47,734 nucleotides of DNA from positions 1-47,734 of the forward strand of contig JAUMYO010000008.1 of NCBI GenBank assembly GCA_030528605.1. The letters are read 5' to 3'. The translations under genes and the position numbers were made by a program. The notes beneath the pieces are model-generated. The model worked only from the letters and a program-made list of their open reading frames with translations, was not told the origin of the DNA and searched no databases. The DNA comes from Peptostreptococcaceae bacterium. Its GTDB lineage: Bacteria; Bacillota; Clostridia; Peptostreptococcales; Filifactoraceae. Shown here one piece after another: positions 39,843-47,667 of this stretch (position 1 is the stretch's first letter; each line of letters opens with the position of its first letter).

Positions 39843-42050
39843 TTATTTAGAAACTGTAGCTGTCTTAGCAGCAGCATCCCAGTCGATTTGTACGCCGAAT
39901 GCAGTTGCTAGAGATCTAAGCTCTACGAAAGTAGTTCCGTTTACAAGCTCAGCTTTTGCTCCTAGTGGAATAGGTGTTCCATTTACATACATTCTTTCAG
40001 CACCGATTGTTACAGCAGCAACTTTTGTAGAATCTGTAAATGTAGCTGTCTTAGTAGCTCCGTTCCACTGAACTGTTAGTCCTAGAGACTCAGAAAGTGC
40101 TCTGATTGGAAGCATTGTCTTACCATTCTTGATGTATGGTGCAGACGCAGCAGTTTTTGCTTCACCGTTTACAGTGTACTGAGTTTGTCCGATTGTGAAT
40201 ACTGTTAGGATAGATTCAAGAGCGTACTCTTTAACTACTTTTACATACTCAGCAGTTGAAACTGTAATTAGGTTTGCCAATTTAGGATCATCACCACGCT
40301 TAACTAGTCCGGTAGTAAGCTTGATCACATCATCTGTAGCGGAACCGTCAACAGAAACTTTTAGTCCGGAAATAGTAATTACTGAAGGCTCTCCAGTAGA
40401 AGATTTTAGTACCGGAATTGCAAGACCAACTTTTTGTCTACCATCAGCTCCGTCAACCCACTTAATATCAGCTGCATCGGTATCAAGCTTCATACCATTT
40501 GTAGCTTCTACTTTAATAGATCTAGAAGTGAACTGAGTGTAGTCTCTTCTTGTATTGAATGTTAATACAAGTCTTTCTCCTTTTTCAAGAAGACCCGCTT
40601 TTGCTTCAGTTATTTTAACTTCAGAAACTTCTCTTGCTTCACCTTTTTTGATTGGGTTAAGCTCAGCAGTTGTTTTGAATTTAGGAGTAACTTTTACAGC
40701 ATCTGCTTTTACTTCCCAGCCTCTTTGAGCAGCTGTAAGTGTAGCAACGCCGTCTTTGCTTCCATCAGTCTGAAGCTCAATATCAAATTTCACTTCTACT
40801 TTATCTTGAAGTGCAGTGTTTGAATCCGGTTTAAGACTGAATTGAGCATCTTTAAAAGTACCTTTATCATCTTTTCCATCAAGCGTTACAGCTCCACCAC
40901 CACTTGGTTTTACTGTAGCAGAAGCTGTAGAGTATGTTACATCCATACCATCTGCAGAGAAATCAATTGCTCTAGGAAGGATTGAACCTTTTGGTCCTTT
41001 AAGCGTTACAGTGACCATAACTTTTTCACCACCCCATACAGATGGCATCTCTTTCTTACCTTTTTCAACAATTGTCATTGTTACATTGTAATCAACAACT
41101 TTACCGATTGTTGCAGAAGCAGAATTTCCAAGATATGATACTTTTTCATTTGCACCATTTGCATCTTCTATTTTTGCATACTGTGCATAAGCTCTTACAG
41201 TACCTTCTGTTGCATTTCTTCCCATTCCTTTAAGTTTTGGGATTACAAGAACGCTCTTTGCTGCAGAAACATCTGTTACAGCTAGCACAAGACCATCAAG
41301 CTTTGTAGCAACATCTGCTTTTTCACTACCATCTACAAACATTTTTGTACCAGTAGCTGTAGTGTCAAAAGAGTATTCATCATCACTTAGTGTAATCACT
41401 AGGTGAGTTGCACCATTTGGAGCAGGAGCCAAATTCTTAATTTCAAATTGAGACAGCTCTCCACCATCAAAGCTGATTGTTTTCTCAGCATCTTTTGAAG
41501 TCATAGTTAAACCAGCTACATAGTCTTTTACAACCGCTATTTTAACCGGTGCAAGAGAACCGAATCCAACATTCGACTCATCTACTAACTTCAGCATTAC
41601 ATCACCTGTGTTAGGGAAGTAAACAGGAACATTAAGAGTAAGTGTTCCTTCAGCATTTGAGTTTACAACTGAAGCCGGTGCAGCTTTTACATCAACAAAA
41701 ATAATGTTACCTACTGGATTTGTTACATCCGCATTAGCAACAGACGCAGTGTTTGTTCCATCTGTTATGTCTGCAATAACAACATTCTTATTGTCAACCA
41801 GCTGAGCTTTATCTGTCGGTCTAAACTCAGCACCATTGTCGAGCTCCAATCTTAGCTTACCAGCATTGATTGTTGATCCTTTAGGTACTTTGAATGTAAC
41901 AGATACATTTTTGTACTCATCTGTTTTGTCTTCAGCACTCGCTGTAATATCAAGAGTAGTGTTTACTACACTTGCTGCAGCAAATGCCGACATTGGTAGC
42001 AACGTGATGATCATCAACGCTGCCAACAAAAGAGATAATCTCTTCTTCAT
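39843..42050 (-). CDS. S-layer-like surface protein with C-terminal stalk domain (paralogue 1)
   Basis: A 735-residue exported protein: signal peptide with AFA cleavage near residue 24, large beta-rich region (about 25-610) of Ala/Thr/Val/Lys-rich repeats, and a C-terminal pair of stalk modules (about 620-735; 'YTVNGEAKTAASAPYIKNGKTMLPIRALSESLGL' and 'VELRSLATAFGVQIDWD'). It is a paralogue of the gene at 42467-44614 in the same layout ('GKKEMPSVWGGEKV...' against 'GRREIPTLAKG...' in the middle). The codon use is unlike its neighbours (AGA, CTA/TTA, GCA, ACA preferred; few CGN or CTG), which is typical of very highly expressed genes. Two consensus promoters precede it. Together this suggests the major surface (S-layer-like) protein, though there is no SLH or CWB2 anchor. 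Confidence 0.8.
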   Translation of the reverse strand: MKKRLSLLLAALMIITLLPMSAFAAASVVNTTLDITASAEDKTDEYKNVSVTFKVPKGSTINAGKLRLELDNGAEFRPTDKAQLVDNKNVVIADITDGTNTASVANADVTNPVGNIIFVDVKAAPASVVNSNAEGTLTLNVPVYFPNTGDVMLKLVDESNVGFGSLAPVKIAVVKDYVAGLTMTSKDAEKTISFDGGELSQFEIKNLAPAPNGATHLVITLSDDEYSFDTTATGTKMFVDGSEKADVATKLDGLVLAVTDVSAAKSVLVIPKLKGMGRNATEGTVRAYAQYAKIEDANGANEKVSYLGNSASATIGKVVDYNVTMTIVEKGKKEMPSVWGGEKVMVTVTLKGPKGSILPRAIDFSADGMDVTYSTASATVKPSGGGAVTLDGKDDKGTFKDAQFSLKPDSNTALQDKVEVKFDIELQTDGSKDGVATLTAAQRGWEVKADAVKVTPKFKTTAELNPIKKGEAREVSEVKITEAKAGLLEKGERLVLTFNTRRDYTQFTSRSIKVEATNGMKLDTDAADIKWVDGADGRQKVGLAIPVLKSSTGEPSVITISGLKVSVDGSATDDVIKLTTGLVKRGDDPKLANLITVSTAEYVKVVKEYALESILTVFTIGQTQYTVNGEAKTAASAPYIKNGKTMLPIRALSESLGLTVQWNGATKTATFTDSTKVAAVTIGAERMYVNGTPIPLGAKAELVNGTTFVELRSLATAFGVQIDWDAAAKTATVSK

Positions 42051-42142
42051 TTTGTTTTCCTCCTTTGAAATATAAAAGATAATTTTCTTTTGAGAGTATG
42101 GGCTCTCTTCCCTTTTCAGTAAAATACCGATTTACAACAGCC

Positions 42143-42171
42143 ATTATATCAATCGACCGTATGGATGTCAA
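42143..42171 (-). promoter_or_regulatory. Consensus promoter P1 of the 735-residue surface protein gene
   Basis: Minus strand: TTGACA (42166-42171), exactly 17 bases, TATAAT (42143-42148): a perfect sigma-A promoter, leaving a 92-base leader. Confidence 0.9.
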
Positions 42172-42244
42172 TTGCTAATGACAAATTGTAACATAACTGT
42201 AATTTTACCTGTTGAACCGAGCTTTGCTCTGTCCCCTATTGCTA

Positions 42245-42274
42245 ATAATACTATAAAATGCAGTTTAGCGTCAA
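42245..42274 (-). promoter_or_regulatory. Second promoter P2 of the 735-residue surface protein gene
   Basis: Minus strand: TTGACG (42269-42274), 18-base spacer, TATTAT (42245-42250), about 100 bases upstream of P1. Tandem promoters are usual for S-layer genes. Confidence 0.7.
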
Positions 42275-42401
42275 TGTTTTTGCCAAAAACCGCAAAGTAT
42301 TATCTCGATGGTATTATCATAGCACAGTTTTTTACTCTTGTGTGTTACAAGTTTGTTGTTTTTTGTTACAAATCTGTTACTATGTATCCTCTTAATGACA
42401 G

Positions 42402-42428
42402 GTCAGCAGCCTCCGGAGAGACTGCCGA
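42402..42428 (-). terminator. Hairpin after the 715-residue surface protein gene
   Basis: GCAGTCTC / GAGGCTGC (8-base stem with one G-U pair) and TCCG loop, about 40 bases after the stop. No proper U-run on the minus strand, so it is a terminator of moderate credibility. Confidence 0.5.
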
Positions 42429-42466
42429 AATGATTTTTTACCTTAATCATATTCCATTCGTAAATA

Positions 42467-44614
42467 TTAGTTTACGGTCACGGTCTTAGCGACTGCATCC
42501 CAGTGAATGTTCACGCCGAATGCCGATGCCAGTGAACGAAGCTCGATCATGGTCGATCCGTCTTTGATCTCAGCCGGCACGGTCAACGGAAGCTGTGTAT
42601 TGTTCACGCTGATGGTGCTCTGTCCGATCTTGACGATCGCTGTCTTGCTGTCATTCCTGAATGTCGCTGTTTTTGTCGCATTGTCCCAGCTCGCTTCAAG
42701 ACCCAGAGATTCCCCTACCGCTCTTACCGGCAACATCGTTCTGCCGTTGTTGATATATGGAGCAGTGTTCAGTGTCTTAGTCTGTCCGTTCACAGTATAG
42801 GTCTTATTATTGATCGCGAATACGGTCTTGAGCGATACCGGTTTTACGACTGAGAAGAATGGGGTCGATGCCTCGATATTGTTGTTGATCTTGGTTTGCA
42901 GATAGATCTGATTCATCGGTGCCTTCTCGGTCAAGTACCCTTTGATCCCCGATAGCGTGATCATTCCCGGTCCTTCAAAGGATCTGGATCCTACGGTCAA
43001 CACGAGGATATTCTCCTGTGCGCCCAGCTCGACGGAGTCGATCTTTAGGCTGTTGGTTGTTTCAACTTTTATTTCTTTTGCCGAGTTGAATGCTACTGCC
43101 TTACCTTTGTCATTCTCGTGTCCCGGATAGATCAGCTCCAGATAGATCTTGTCGCCTTTTTGCAGCAGATTCTTTTCGGTTTCCTTGATCACGACTTTTG
43201 GAAGATCGGCTTTTACACCTTTGTCTACCTGAGCCGGCACGATGGATACTTCGACGGTCTTAGCTACCTTCGCAAGGTCGATCTTGACATCGTCCATACG
43301 AGATGTGCTGACGGTCAGTGTCACATTTTTGTCCGCCTTCGGATCCGCTACGACATCGAATGCTAATTTGATATTCTGCACATCGTATTTGTGTGTACGA
43401 AGGGAGAATTTGCTATCTGAATAGACTTCGTATCCTGATACTTTGTCCGCGTCTTTGGATCCTGCGGATCGTGGAGCTGTGAGGATCAGTCCGGACGGCT
43501 CTACGACTTTGAGAGTTTTGTAGACGATCTGTGCCCCGTCTACCTTAAGGTCAAGGACTGCTCCATTGGTCAATGTCCCGTCTACTGCCTTGAGCGTCAC
43601 TTCGATGCTTTTGGACATTCCCTTCGCCAATGTAGGGATCTCTCTTCTGCCTTTTTCTACTGCTGTAACAGTCAATCCGTATGCTACAAGCTCTCCGATC
43701 ATCGCGTCCTTGGCAGAGACCTTCTTGTCATTGACACGAAGTTCAAATCCTGCCACGACCTTGCCGTTGGAAGCTGTGCCCGATGCCTTGAGCAATACCA
43801 TCGGCTCGATCTTCACATAGGCGGTATTCTTGGTGATGCCTGTGATGATCATTTCATTCTTGTCTGAAGAATAGCTCACAGTCGGCGTCGCTCCGTCGGT
43901 CGTTACCTTGGATGACGTTGAGAAGAGGTATCCGGATGGCAGGGATACGACCAATTTGTTTTCGGATGCGGTTGCAGAAAGTTTTTTCAGCTCCAATACA
44001 AGTATCGGTGACAGCGATCCGCCTGCAGGACCGATCTTGGTCTCCGGCTTATCTACTTTCAGCTCGATATCTTTTGCTTCAGTCTGTCCTGTTGTCGGTT
44101 TGATCGTATGATTTCCAATCCCTGTTGCTACACCGTCTTTTCCGATGTCTCTTAGAGATAGTGTCACATCGCCCGGTACCGAGTCCGAGAAGTCCAGTCT
44201 TAGAGAGATCACAACCTCCAATGTATCTTTGTTGTTTGCTTTTACTTCTTTGTTGATGTCAAGGTTGAAAAGCTTCTCGCCACCTGCAAGCACTCCGCCC
44301 GGCGCAGAAAATACCACATCCGGATCGGTCAGACCGGTCGCTCCCTGAACAACAGTCGCCTTTGCCGCTCCGGCTACGGTCGCAAGCTTCGCATTCTCCA
44401 GTTCAAAAATCACTCGCCCCATCTTAAGATCAAAATATTTGCTGAGGTCTACCTTAAATCTTACTTCCTTATCTTTGTCCGCTGTCGTGAAGGTCTGCGC
44501 CTGTCCGATCAGACTGACCTGCGGATATTCGTCCGCAAATGCCGTCATCGGTACGAGTGACAGAATCATCATCAGCGTCAACAAAAATGAAAATCGTTGT
44601 TTCAAAATCTTCAT
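42467..44614 (-). CDS. S-layer-like surface protein with C-terminal stalk domain (paralogue 2)
   Basis: A 715-residue exported protein. Signal peptide ends AFA near residue 27; then a long beta-rich body (KVDLSKYFDLKMGRVIFELENAK near 50-75) and two stalk modules at the C-terminus (about 600-715; 'YTVNGQTKTLNTAPYINNGRTMLPVRAVGESLGL' and 'MIELRSLASAFGVNIHWD'). Its layout mirrors the downstream 735-residue gene, but codon use is that of the average gene (CGN and CTG are common), so this copy is probably less expressed. Start follows AAAGGAGGAAATGG. Likely a surface-layer or cell-envelope protein; whether it forms part of the same layer or is a switchable variant is unknown. Confidence 0.8.
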   Translation of the reverse strand: MKILKQRFSFLLTLMMILSLVPMTAFADEYPQVSLIGQAQTFTTADKDKEVRFKVDLSKYFDLKMGRVIFELENAKLATVAGAAKATVVQGATGLTDPDVVFSAPGGVLAGGEKLFNLDINKEVKANNKDTLEVVISLRLDFSDSVPGDVTLSLRDIGKDGVATGIGNHTIKPTTGQTEAKDIELKVDKPETKIGPAGGSLSPILVLELKKLSATASENKLVVSLPSGYLFSTSSKVTTDGATPTVSYSSDKNEMIITGITKNTAYVKIEPMVLLKASGTASNGKVVAGFELRVNDKKVSAKDAMIGELVAYGLTVTAVEKGRREIPTLAKGMSKSIEVTLKAVDGTLTNGAVLDLKVDGAQIVYKTLKVVEPSGLILTAPRSAGSKDADKVSGYEVYSDSKFSLRTHKYDVQNIKLAFDVVADPKADKNVTLTVSTSRMDDVKIDLAKVAKTVEVSIVPAQVDKGVKADLPKVVIKETEKNLLQKGDKIYLELIYPGHENDKGKAVAFNSAKEIKVETTNSLKIDSVELGAQENILVLTVGSRSFEGPGMITLSGIKGYLTEKAPMNQIYLQTKINNNIEASTPFFSVVKPVSLKTVFAINNKTYTVNGQTKTLNTAPYINNGRTMLPVRAVGESLGLEASWDNATKTATFRNDSKTAIVKIGQSTISVNNTQLPLTVPAEIKDGSTMIELRSLASAFGVNIHWDAVAKTVTVN

Positions 44615-44666
44615 GTTCCATTTCCTCCTTTGGTTTATGGTTGAATATTTTTGTATTCCCGCTTAC

Positions 44667-44695
44667 ATTATAGCCTATATTTTAGGTTTATGGTA
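44667..44695 (-). promoter_or_regulatory. Promoter of the 715-residue surface protein gene
   Basis: Minus strand: perfect TATAAT (44667-44672) with a poor -35 (TACCAT, 17 bases away), about 53 bases before the start. Much weaker than the promoters of the paralogue. Confidence 0.55.
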
Positions 44696-44706
44696 GATTT
44701 TCGATG

Positions 44707-44773
44707 ATATGTTACGGTTTTTTAATCTTTTTGTAATAAAAAGCGCGAAGGCTTACCATTCTTCTGAAATAAG
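44707..44773. repeat. 67-bp direct repeat, left copy (end of DUF4143 ATPase gene)
   Basis: Identical over 67 bases to 46198-46264, offset exactly 1491. It covers the last codons (LISEEW, stop) of the ATPase gene plus 46 bases downstream. Confidence 0.9.
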
Positions 44774-45964
44774 AAAGTTGCGGATGTTTTTATGGATGAT
44801 GCCGTTTTGGCTACGGTCGAGCTCGTCCATGGTAATGACATATTTGGGAAAATGGTCTCGTATCTTGTCGAATGCACCGAACTCTCGATCGATCGTGGCT
44901 TGGTCGGCAAGGATATAGGCGACTTGGATATAGCATTTTTGTCCCTGTTTTTCGCACACAAAGTCGATCTCTTTGTTATCCGTTTTGCCTACGGTGATCT
45001 GATATCCTCTACGCAAAAGCTCCATATACACGATGTTTTCCAATGTAAGCTGAATGTCTCGCATATTGCCTCCATAAACCGCTTCTCGTATCCCGTGGTC
45101 GGCGATATAATATTTTTCATTGGTGGTAAGGATCTGTTTGCCTTGAAGATCTTCCCTTTTTACTTGGTAAAACAGATATGAATCACAGCAGTATTTGATA
45201 TAGTTCATCACGGTATCGGTCGAGCCGGTACGGCGTTCGTTTTTTAGGAATTTGACAAGCGAAGAGGCGGAAAAGGTCGTCCCTATGTTTCCCATCACAT
45301 AGACGATGATCCTTTCCAAAAGTTCCACATCTCGTACTTTGTATCTTTTGACGATGTCTTTGAGCTGAACGGAATTGAACAGATCGGTCAGATATTGTCT
45401 TGTCGGTCCACTCTGATAACGGATATTGAAGAGATAGGGCATCCCTCCCGTGATCAGGTATTTTTGGAAAGAATGCTCGATCGACGCATCGCGATCGATC
45501 TGCCGGTATAGCTGCATAAATTCGGCAAATGAAAACGGATAGATGACAAATTCCACATATCTCCCTCCCAGATAGGTTGCCAGTTCTCCGGAGAGCAGCT
45601 TGGCATTGGATCCGGTAATGTAGATATCGCAGTCCAATGATACGCGCAGAGAGTTGATACATTTTTCCCAGTCGGCAACCTCTTGGATCTCATCAAGAAA
45701 CACATATACTTTGCCCCCGATGTTTTTTGCTCTTGCCAATATCTCCTGATGAAGATCTCGTGCGTTCAAAAGATGTTCGACTCGCAGATCTTCAAAATTG
45801 ATCGCAATAAATCTTTTCGGGTCGATTCCGACTTCGATCAGATCCTGCTGGATGAGTTGGAGCATCACGGATTTTCCGGATCGCCGGATCCCGGTGATGA
45901 CCTTGATCAGTTCGGTATTCATAAAGGGGCGGATACGGTCCATATATAATTCTCGTTTGATCAT
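44753..45964 (-). CDS. AAA_14/DUF4143 ATP-binding protein
   Basis: A 403-residue P-loop ATPase of the AAA_14-plus-DUF4143 group. Walker A GIRRSGKS (25-32), Walker B 'VYVFLDEIQEV' (about 87-97), sensor 'DIYITGSNAKLLSGELATYLGGRY' (about 113-136), and the DUF4143 C-terminal part (about 200-400; 'YYIADHGIREAVYGG', 'NIVYMELLRRGYQITVGKTDNKEIDFV'), which resembles a PD-(D/E)XK nuclease-like fold with E-x-D-F-V. The role of these proteins is not established. Start follows CGAGGAGGATC. The last codons are repeated at 46198-46264 next to the HTH gene, so a second copy has been lost here. Confidence 0.87.
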   Translation of the reverse strand: MIKRELYMDRIRPFMNTELIKVITGIRRSGKSVMLQLIQQDLIEVGIDPKRFIAINFEDLRVEHLLNARDLHQEILARAKNIGGKVYVFLDEIQEVADWEKCINSLRVSLDCDIYITGSNAKLLSGELATYLGGRYVEFVIYPFSFAEFMQLYRQIDRDASIEHSFQKYLITGGMPYLFNIRYQSGPTRQYLTDLFNSVQLKDIVKRYKVRDVELLERIIVYVMGNIGTTFSASSLVKFLKNERRTGSTDTVMNYIKYCCDSYLFYQVKREDLQGKQILTTNEKYYIADHGIREAVYGGNMRDIQLTLENIVYMELLRRGYQITVGKTDNKEIDFVCEKQGQKCYIQVAYILADQATIDREFGAFDKIRDHFPKYVITMDELDRSQNGIIHKNIRNFLISEEW

Positions 45965-46060
45965 TTTGATCCTCCTCGTATTTTATGATCGCTTTTTATC
46001 ACCTGCTTTCAGTTTATATCATTTGTATTCGATAAGCAATGATTTTTTCATTTTTTATCT

Positions 46061-46112
46061 AGTATAGTCGATGATCTTGTCGAAATTTGGATTTTTGTCG
46101 AGTATAGTCGAT
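46061..46112. promoter_or_regulatory. Direct repeat pair upstream of the DUF4143 ATPase gene
   Basis: AGTATAGTCGAT occurs at 46061-46072 and again at 46101-46112 (40 bases apart, about four helical turns), with TTGTCGA between them also repeated. This looks like a pair of binding sites for a regulator about 100 bases before the gene. Confidence 0.5.
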
Positions 46113-46197
46113 AAAATTCCTTCTCCGTCGGATCGTTTTTTCGGTTCGACCTTTGTATTTTTTGTGTGCTTTTGTCTTGATCTTTTCATTTTCCACA

Positions 46198-46264
46198 ATA
46201 TGTTACGGTTTTTTAATCTTTTTGTAATAAAAAGCGCGAAGGCTTACCATTCTTCTGAAATAAG
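46198..46264. repeat. 67-bp direct repeat, right copy (remnant 3' end of another ATPase gene)
   Basis: Same 67 bases as 44707-44773. On the minus strand it still encodes an in-frame end ...SADDLISEEW plus stop, preceded by different sequence. It is best read as the remaining 3' end of a second DUF4143 gene after deletion or recombination. Confidence 0.75.
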
Positions 46265-46312
46265 GTCATCTGCCGAAAAGATCGACCTTTTTCTTTCGTT
46301 GTGGATCGGCTC

Positions 46313-46942
46313 TCATTGGATAAGATCGGATGCTTCGCAACCCAAAACCTTGGCAAGGCGCATAACGGTGTCGAATCGAGCTTTGTTGAGAGGTTTGGTT
46401 TTGCGTTCGTAAGCTCGAATAGCGTGGACGGATACTCCGGCTGCCTCGGCGAGTGCTTCTTGGGTCAAGCCGCGACTTTTTCTCATTATCTTAAGATCGC
46501 TCTGTGCATTTGAAAAATACAGATCAATGGTTTCATAGCTTTTTTGAATGTCGGCTTCGTGAAGTGTCGGATACAGTTTCAACAATTTTTCATAAGGCAC
46601 CACGCGAAGGATCTTGTCAAAGCTGCGACCGGAATACCACTGGTAGTGCGCCAGGATCCATCCGACCCAATAGACATCACTTCGCTCGTACGATCGGATC
46701 GGCTTCGATCCGAAGCTTTCGCCGGTATCTTCCATCACATCCAAAAAAAGTTCCAAACCGCTTTTGCCTGAAATATATTTTGGATTTCCCGTTTCAAATT
46801 GTTTGGCGATGCCGCTTCGGATAAATTTTTTCAAAAAATCCGAGCCGTCCATCCCAAAGATCCGTACGGCATCGTGGAGCATATTACCGATGGTGCGGGA
46901 TGCTTTCGCCAAGTATAGCGGATCGTAGGCGTGGATCATCAT
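46313..46942 (-). CDS. HTH antitoxin/repressor partner of the DUF3990 protein
   Basis: A 209-residue protein. Residues 1-140 are an uncharacterised domain of the type paired with DUF3990 toxins (DUF3791-like neighbourhood; 'YWVGWILAHYQWYSGRSFDKIL' around 90-111). The C-terminal 60 residues form a helix-turn-helix (SDLKIMRKSRGLTQEALAEAAGVSVHAIRAYERK, about 147-181). It overlaps the DUF3990 gene by 59 bases and is second in the operon. It is probably both antitoxin and autorepressor. Start codon is ambiguous between two adjacent ATGs. Confidence 0.72.
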   Translation of the reverse strand: MMIHAYDPLYLAKASRTIGNMLHDAVRIFGMDGSDFLKKFIRSGIAKQFETGNPKYISGKSGLELFLDVMEDTGESFGSKPIRSYERSDVYWVGWILAHYQWYSGRSFDKILRVVPYEKLLKLYPTLHEADIQKSYETIDLYFSNAQSDLKIMRKSRGLTQEALAEAAGVSVHAIRAYERKTKPLNKARFDTVMRLAKVLGCEASDLIQ

Positions 46943-47606
46943 TTTTCATATCCTCCCTCATTATATCAAGTATAAACAGATCGTCCATGAGTTGTTGAAG
47001 GTTCTTCTTTTGGTTTGCATAGTCCGCGCGGGCATTTTTGTCACGCTCGACTCTTTTGGGATAGTATTCATGTCCGCCGGCGATCTCGTATCCGGTAAAT
47101 TCGATCCTTTCAAAAGCACGCTCGGAAATCAGCACCACTTGCTCCCCCAAAGTTCCGAGCTGCATGGCTTTGCTCAGATCTCTTAATGAGATCGTGTTGT
47201 TGACAAAATCTTCGGCAAAAGAAAAGTATGAATCATCCGCGCGATATCCGATGAGGATATCTACGTCGCCGATATCCGGCAAAAATCGTGACAGAATAAA
47301 ATCTCTTGCATTGTTTCCGATTGGGGAGAAGATATCGAACTTGCGGTTTGCAAGCAAGATCGCTAACCAGTTTAGGATATTGAAATTCCCTCGGGTCAGG
47401 CACATAATATTCAGATCTGCGATGTGTAGAGTGTATCCGTTCGCATATCCGTCGATCTCTCTCATGCAAGCCCATTCTTTGGCAAGTTCAAGATCTTGAG
47501 TGCAATAAAACCCTTTTCCGTAGTCGTTGTAGCTTTTGCCTGCTCCGAATATCGGTTTTTTGATAATATGATCCGAGCCGTGATATATCACAAGATCTTG
47601 TTTCAT
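46884..47606 (-). CDS. DUF3990 protein, putative ADP-ribosyltransferase-like toxin
   Basis: A 240-residue protein of the DUF3990 family. The first block, YHGSDH (8-13) and DYGKGFYCT (28-36) followed by LAKEWA (about 41-46), matches the R/H-G-x and Y/F-x-T elements of ADP-ribosyltransferase-fold proteins (the PARP/ART-like group to which DUF3990 is related). Length is in the usual range for bacterial DUF3990 proteins, though the C-terminal 80 residues are charged and variable. It is first in a two-gene operon with the HTH protein, with which it overlaps. ART activity is inferred from fold similarity, not shown. Confidence 0.7.
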   Translation of the reverse strand: MKQDLVIYHGSDHIIKKPIFGAGKSYNDYGKGFYCTQDLELAKEWACMREIDGYANGYTLHIADLNIMCLTRGNFNILNWLAILLANRKFDIFSPIGNNARDFILSRFLPDIGDVDILIGYRADDSYFSFAEDFVNNTISLRDLSKAMQLGTLGEQVVLISERAFERIEFTGYEIAGGHEYYPKRVERDKNARADYANQKKNLQQLMDDLFILDIMREDMKNDDPRLRSAILGESIPHHR

Positions 47607-47638
47607 AGGTCACCTCTCACAGAATACTTGTTGCTTTA

Positions 47639-47667
47639 ATTGTAATACTGCAGTATCATTTTGTCAA
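47639..47667 (-). promoter_or_regulatory. Promoter of the DUF3990-HTH operon with internal palindrome
   Basis: Minus strand: TTGACA (47662-47667), 17-base spacer, TACAAT (47639-47644). Within the spacer lies the perfect 12-base palindrome ATACTGCAGTAT (47645-47656), a natural operator for the HTH protein. Ribosome site AGAGGTGACC precedes the start. The remaining bases to 47734 show nothing else. Confidence 0.8.

Noticed and set aside
42172-42489. 105-codon plus-strand frame in the surface-protein leader region
   Set aside because: It covers the two minus-strand promoters and a hairpin, has no ribosome site and no recognisable composition.
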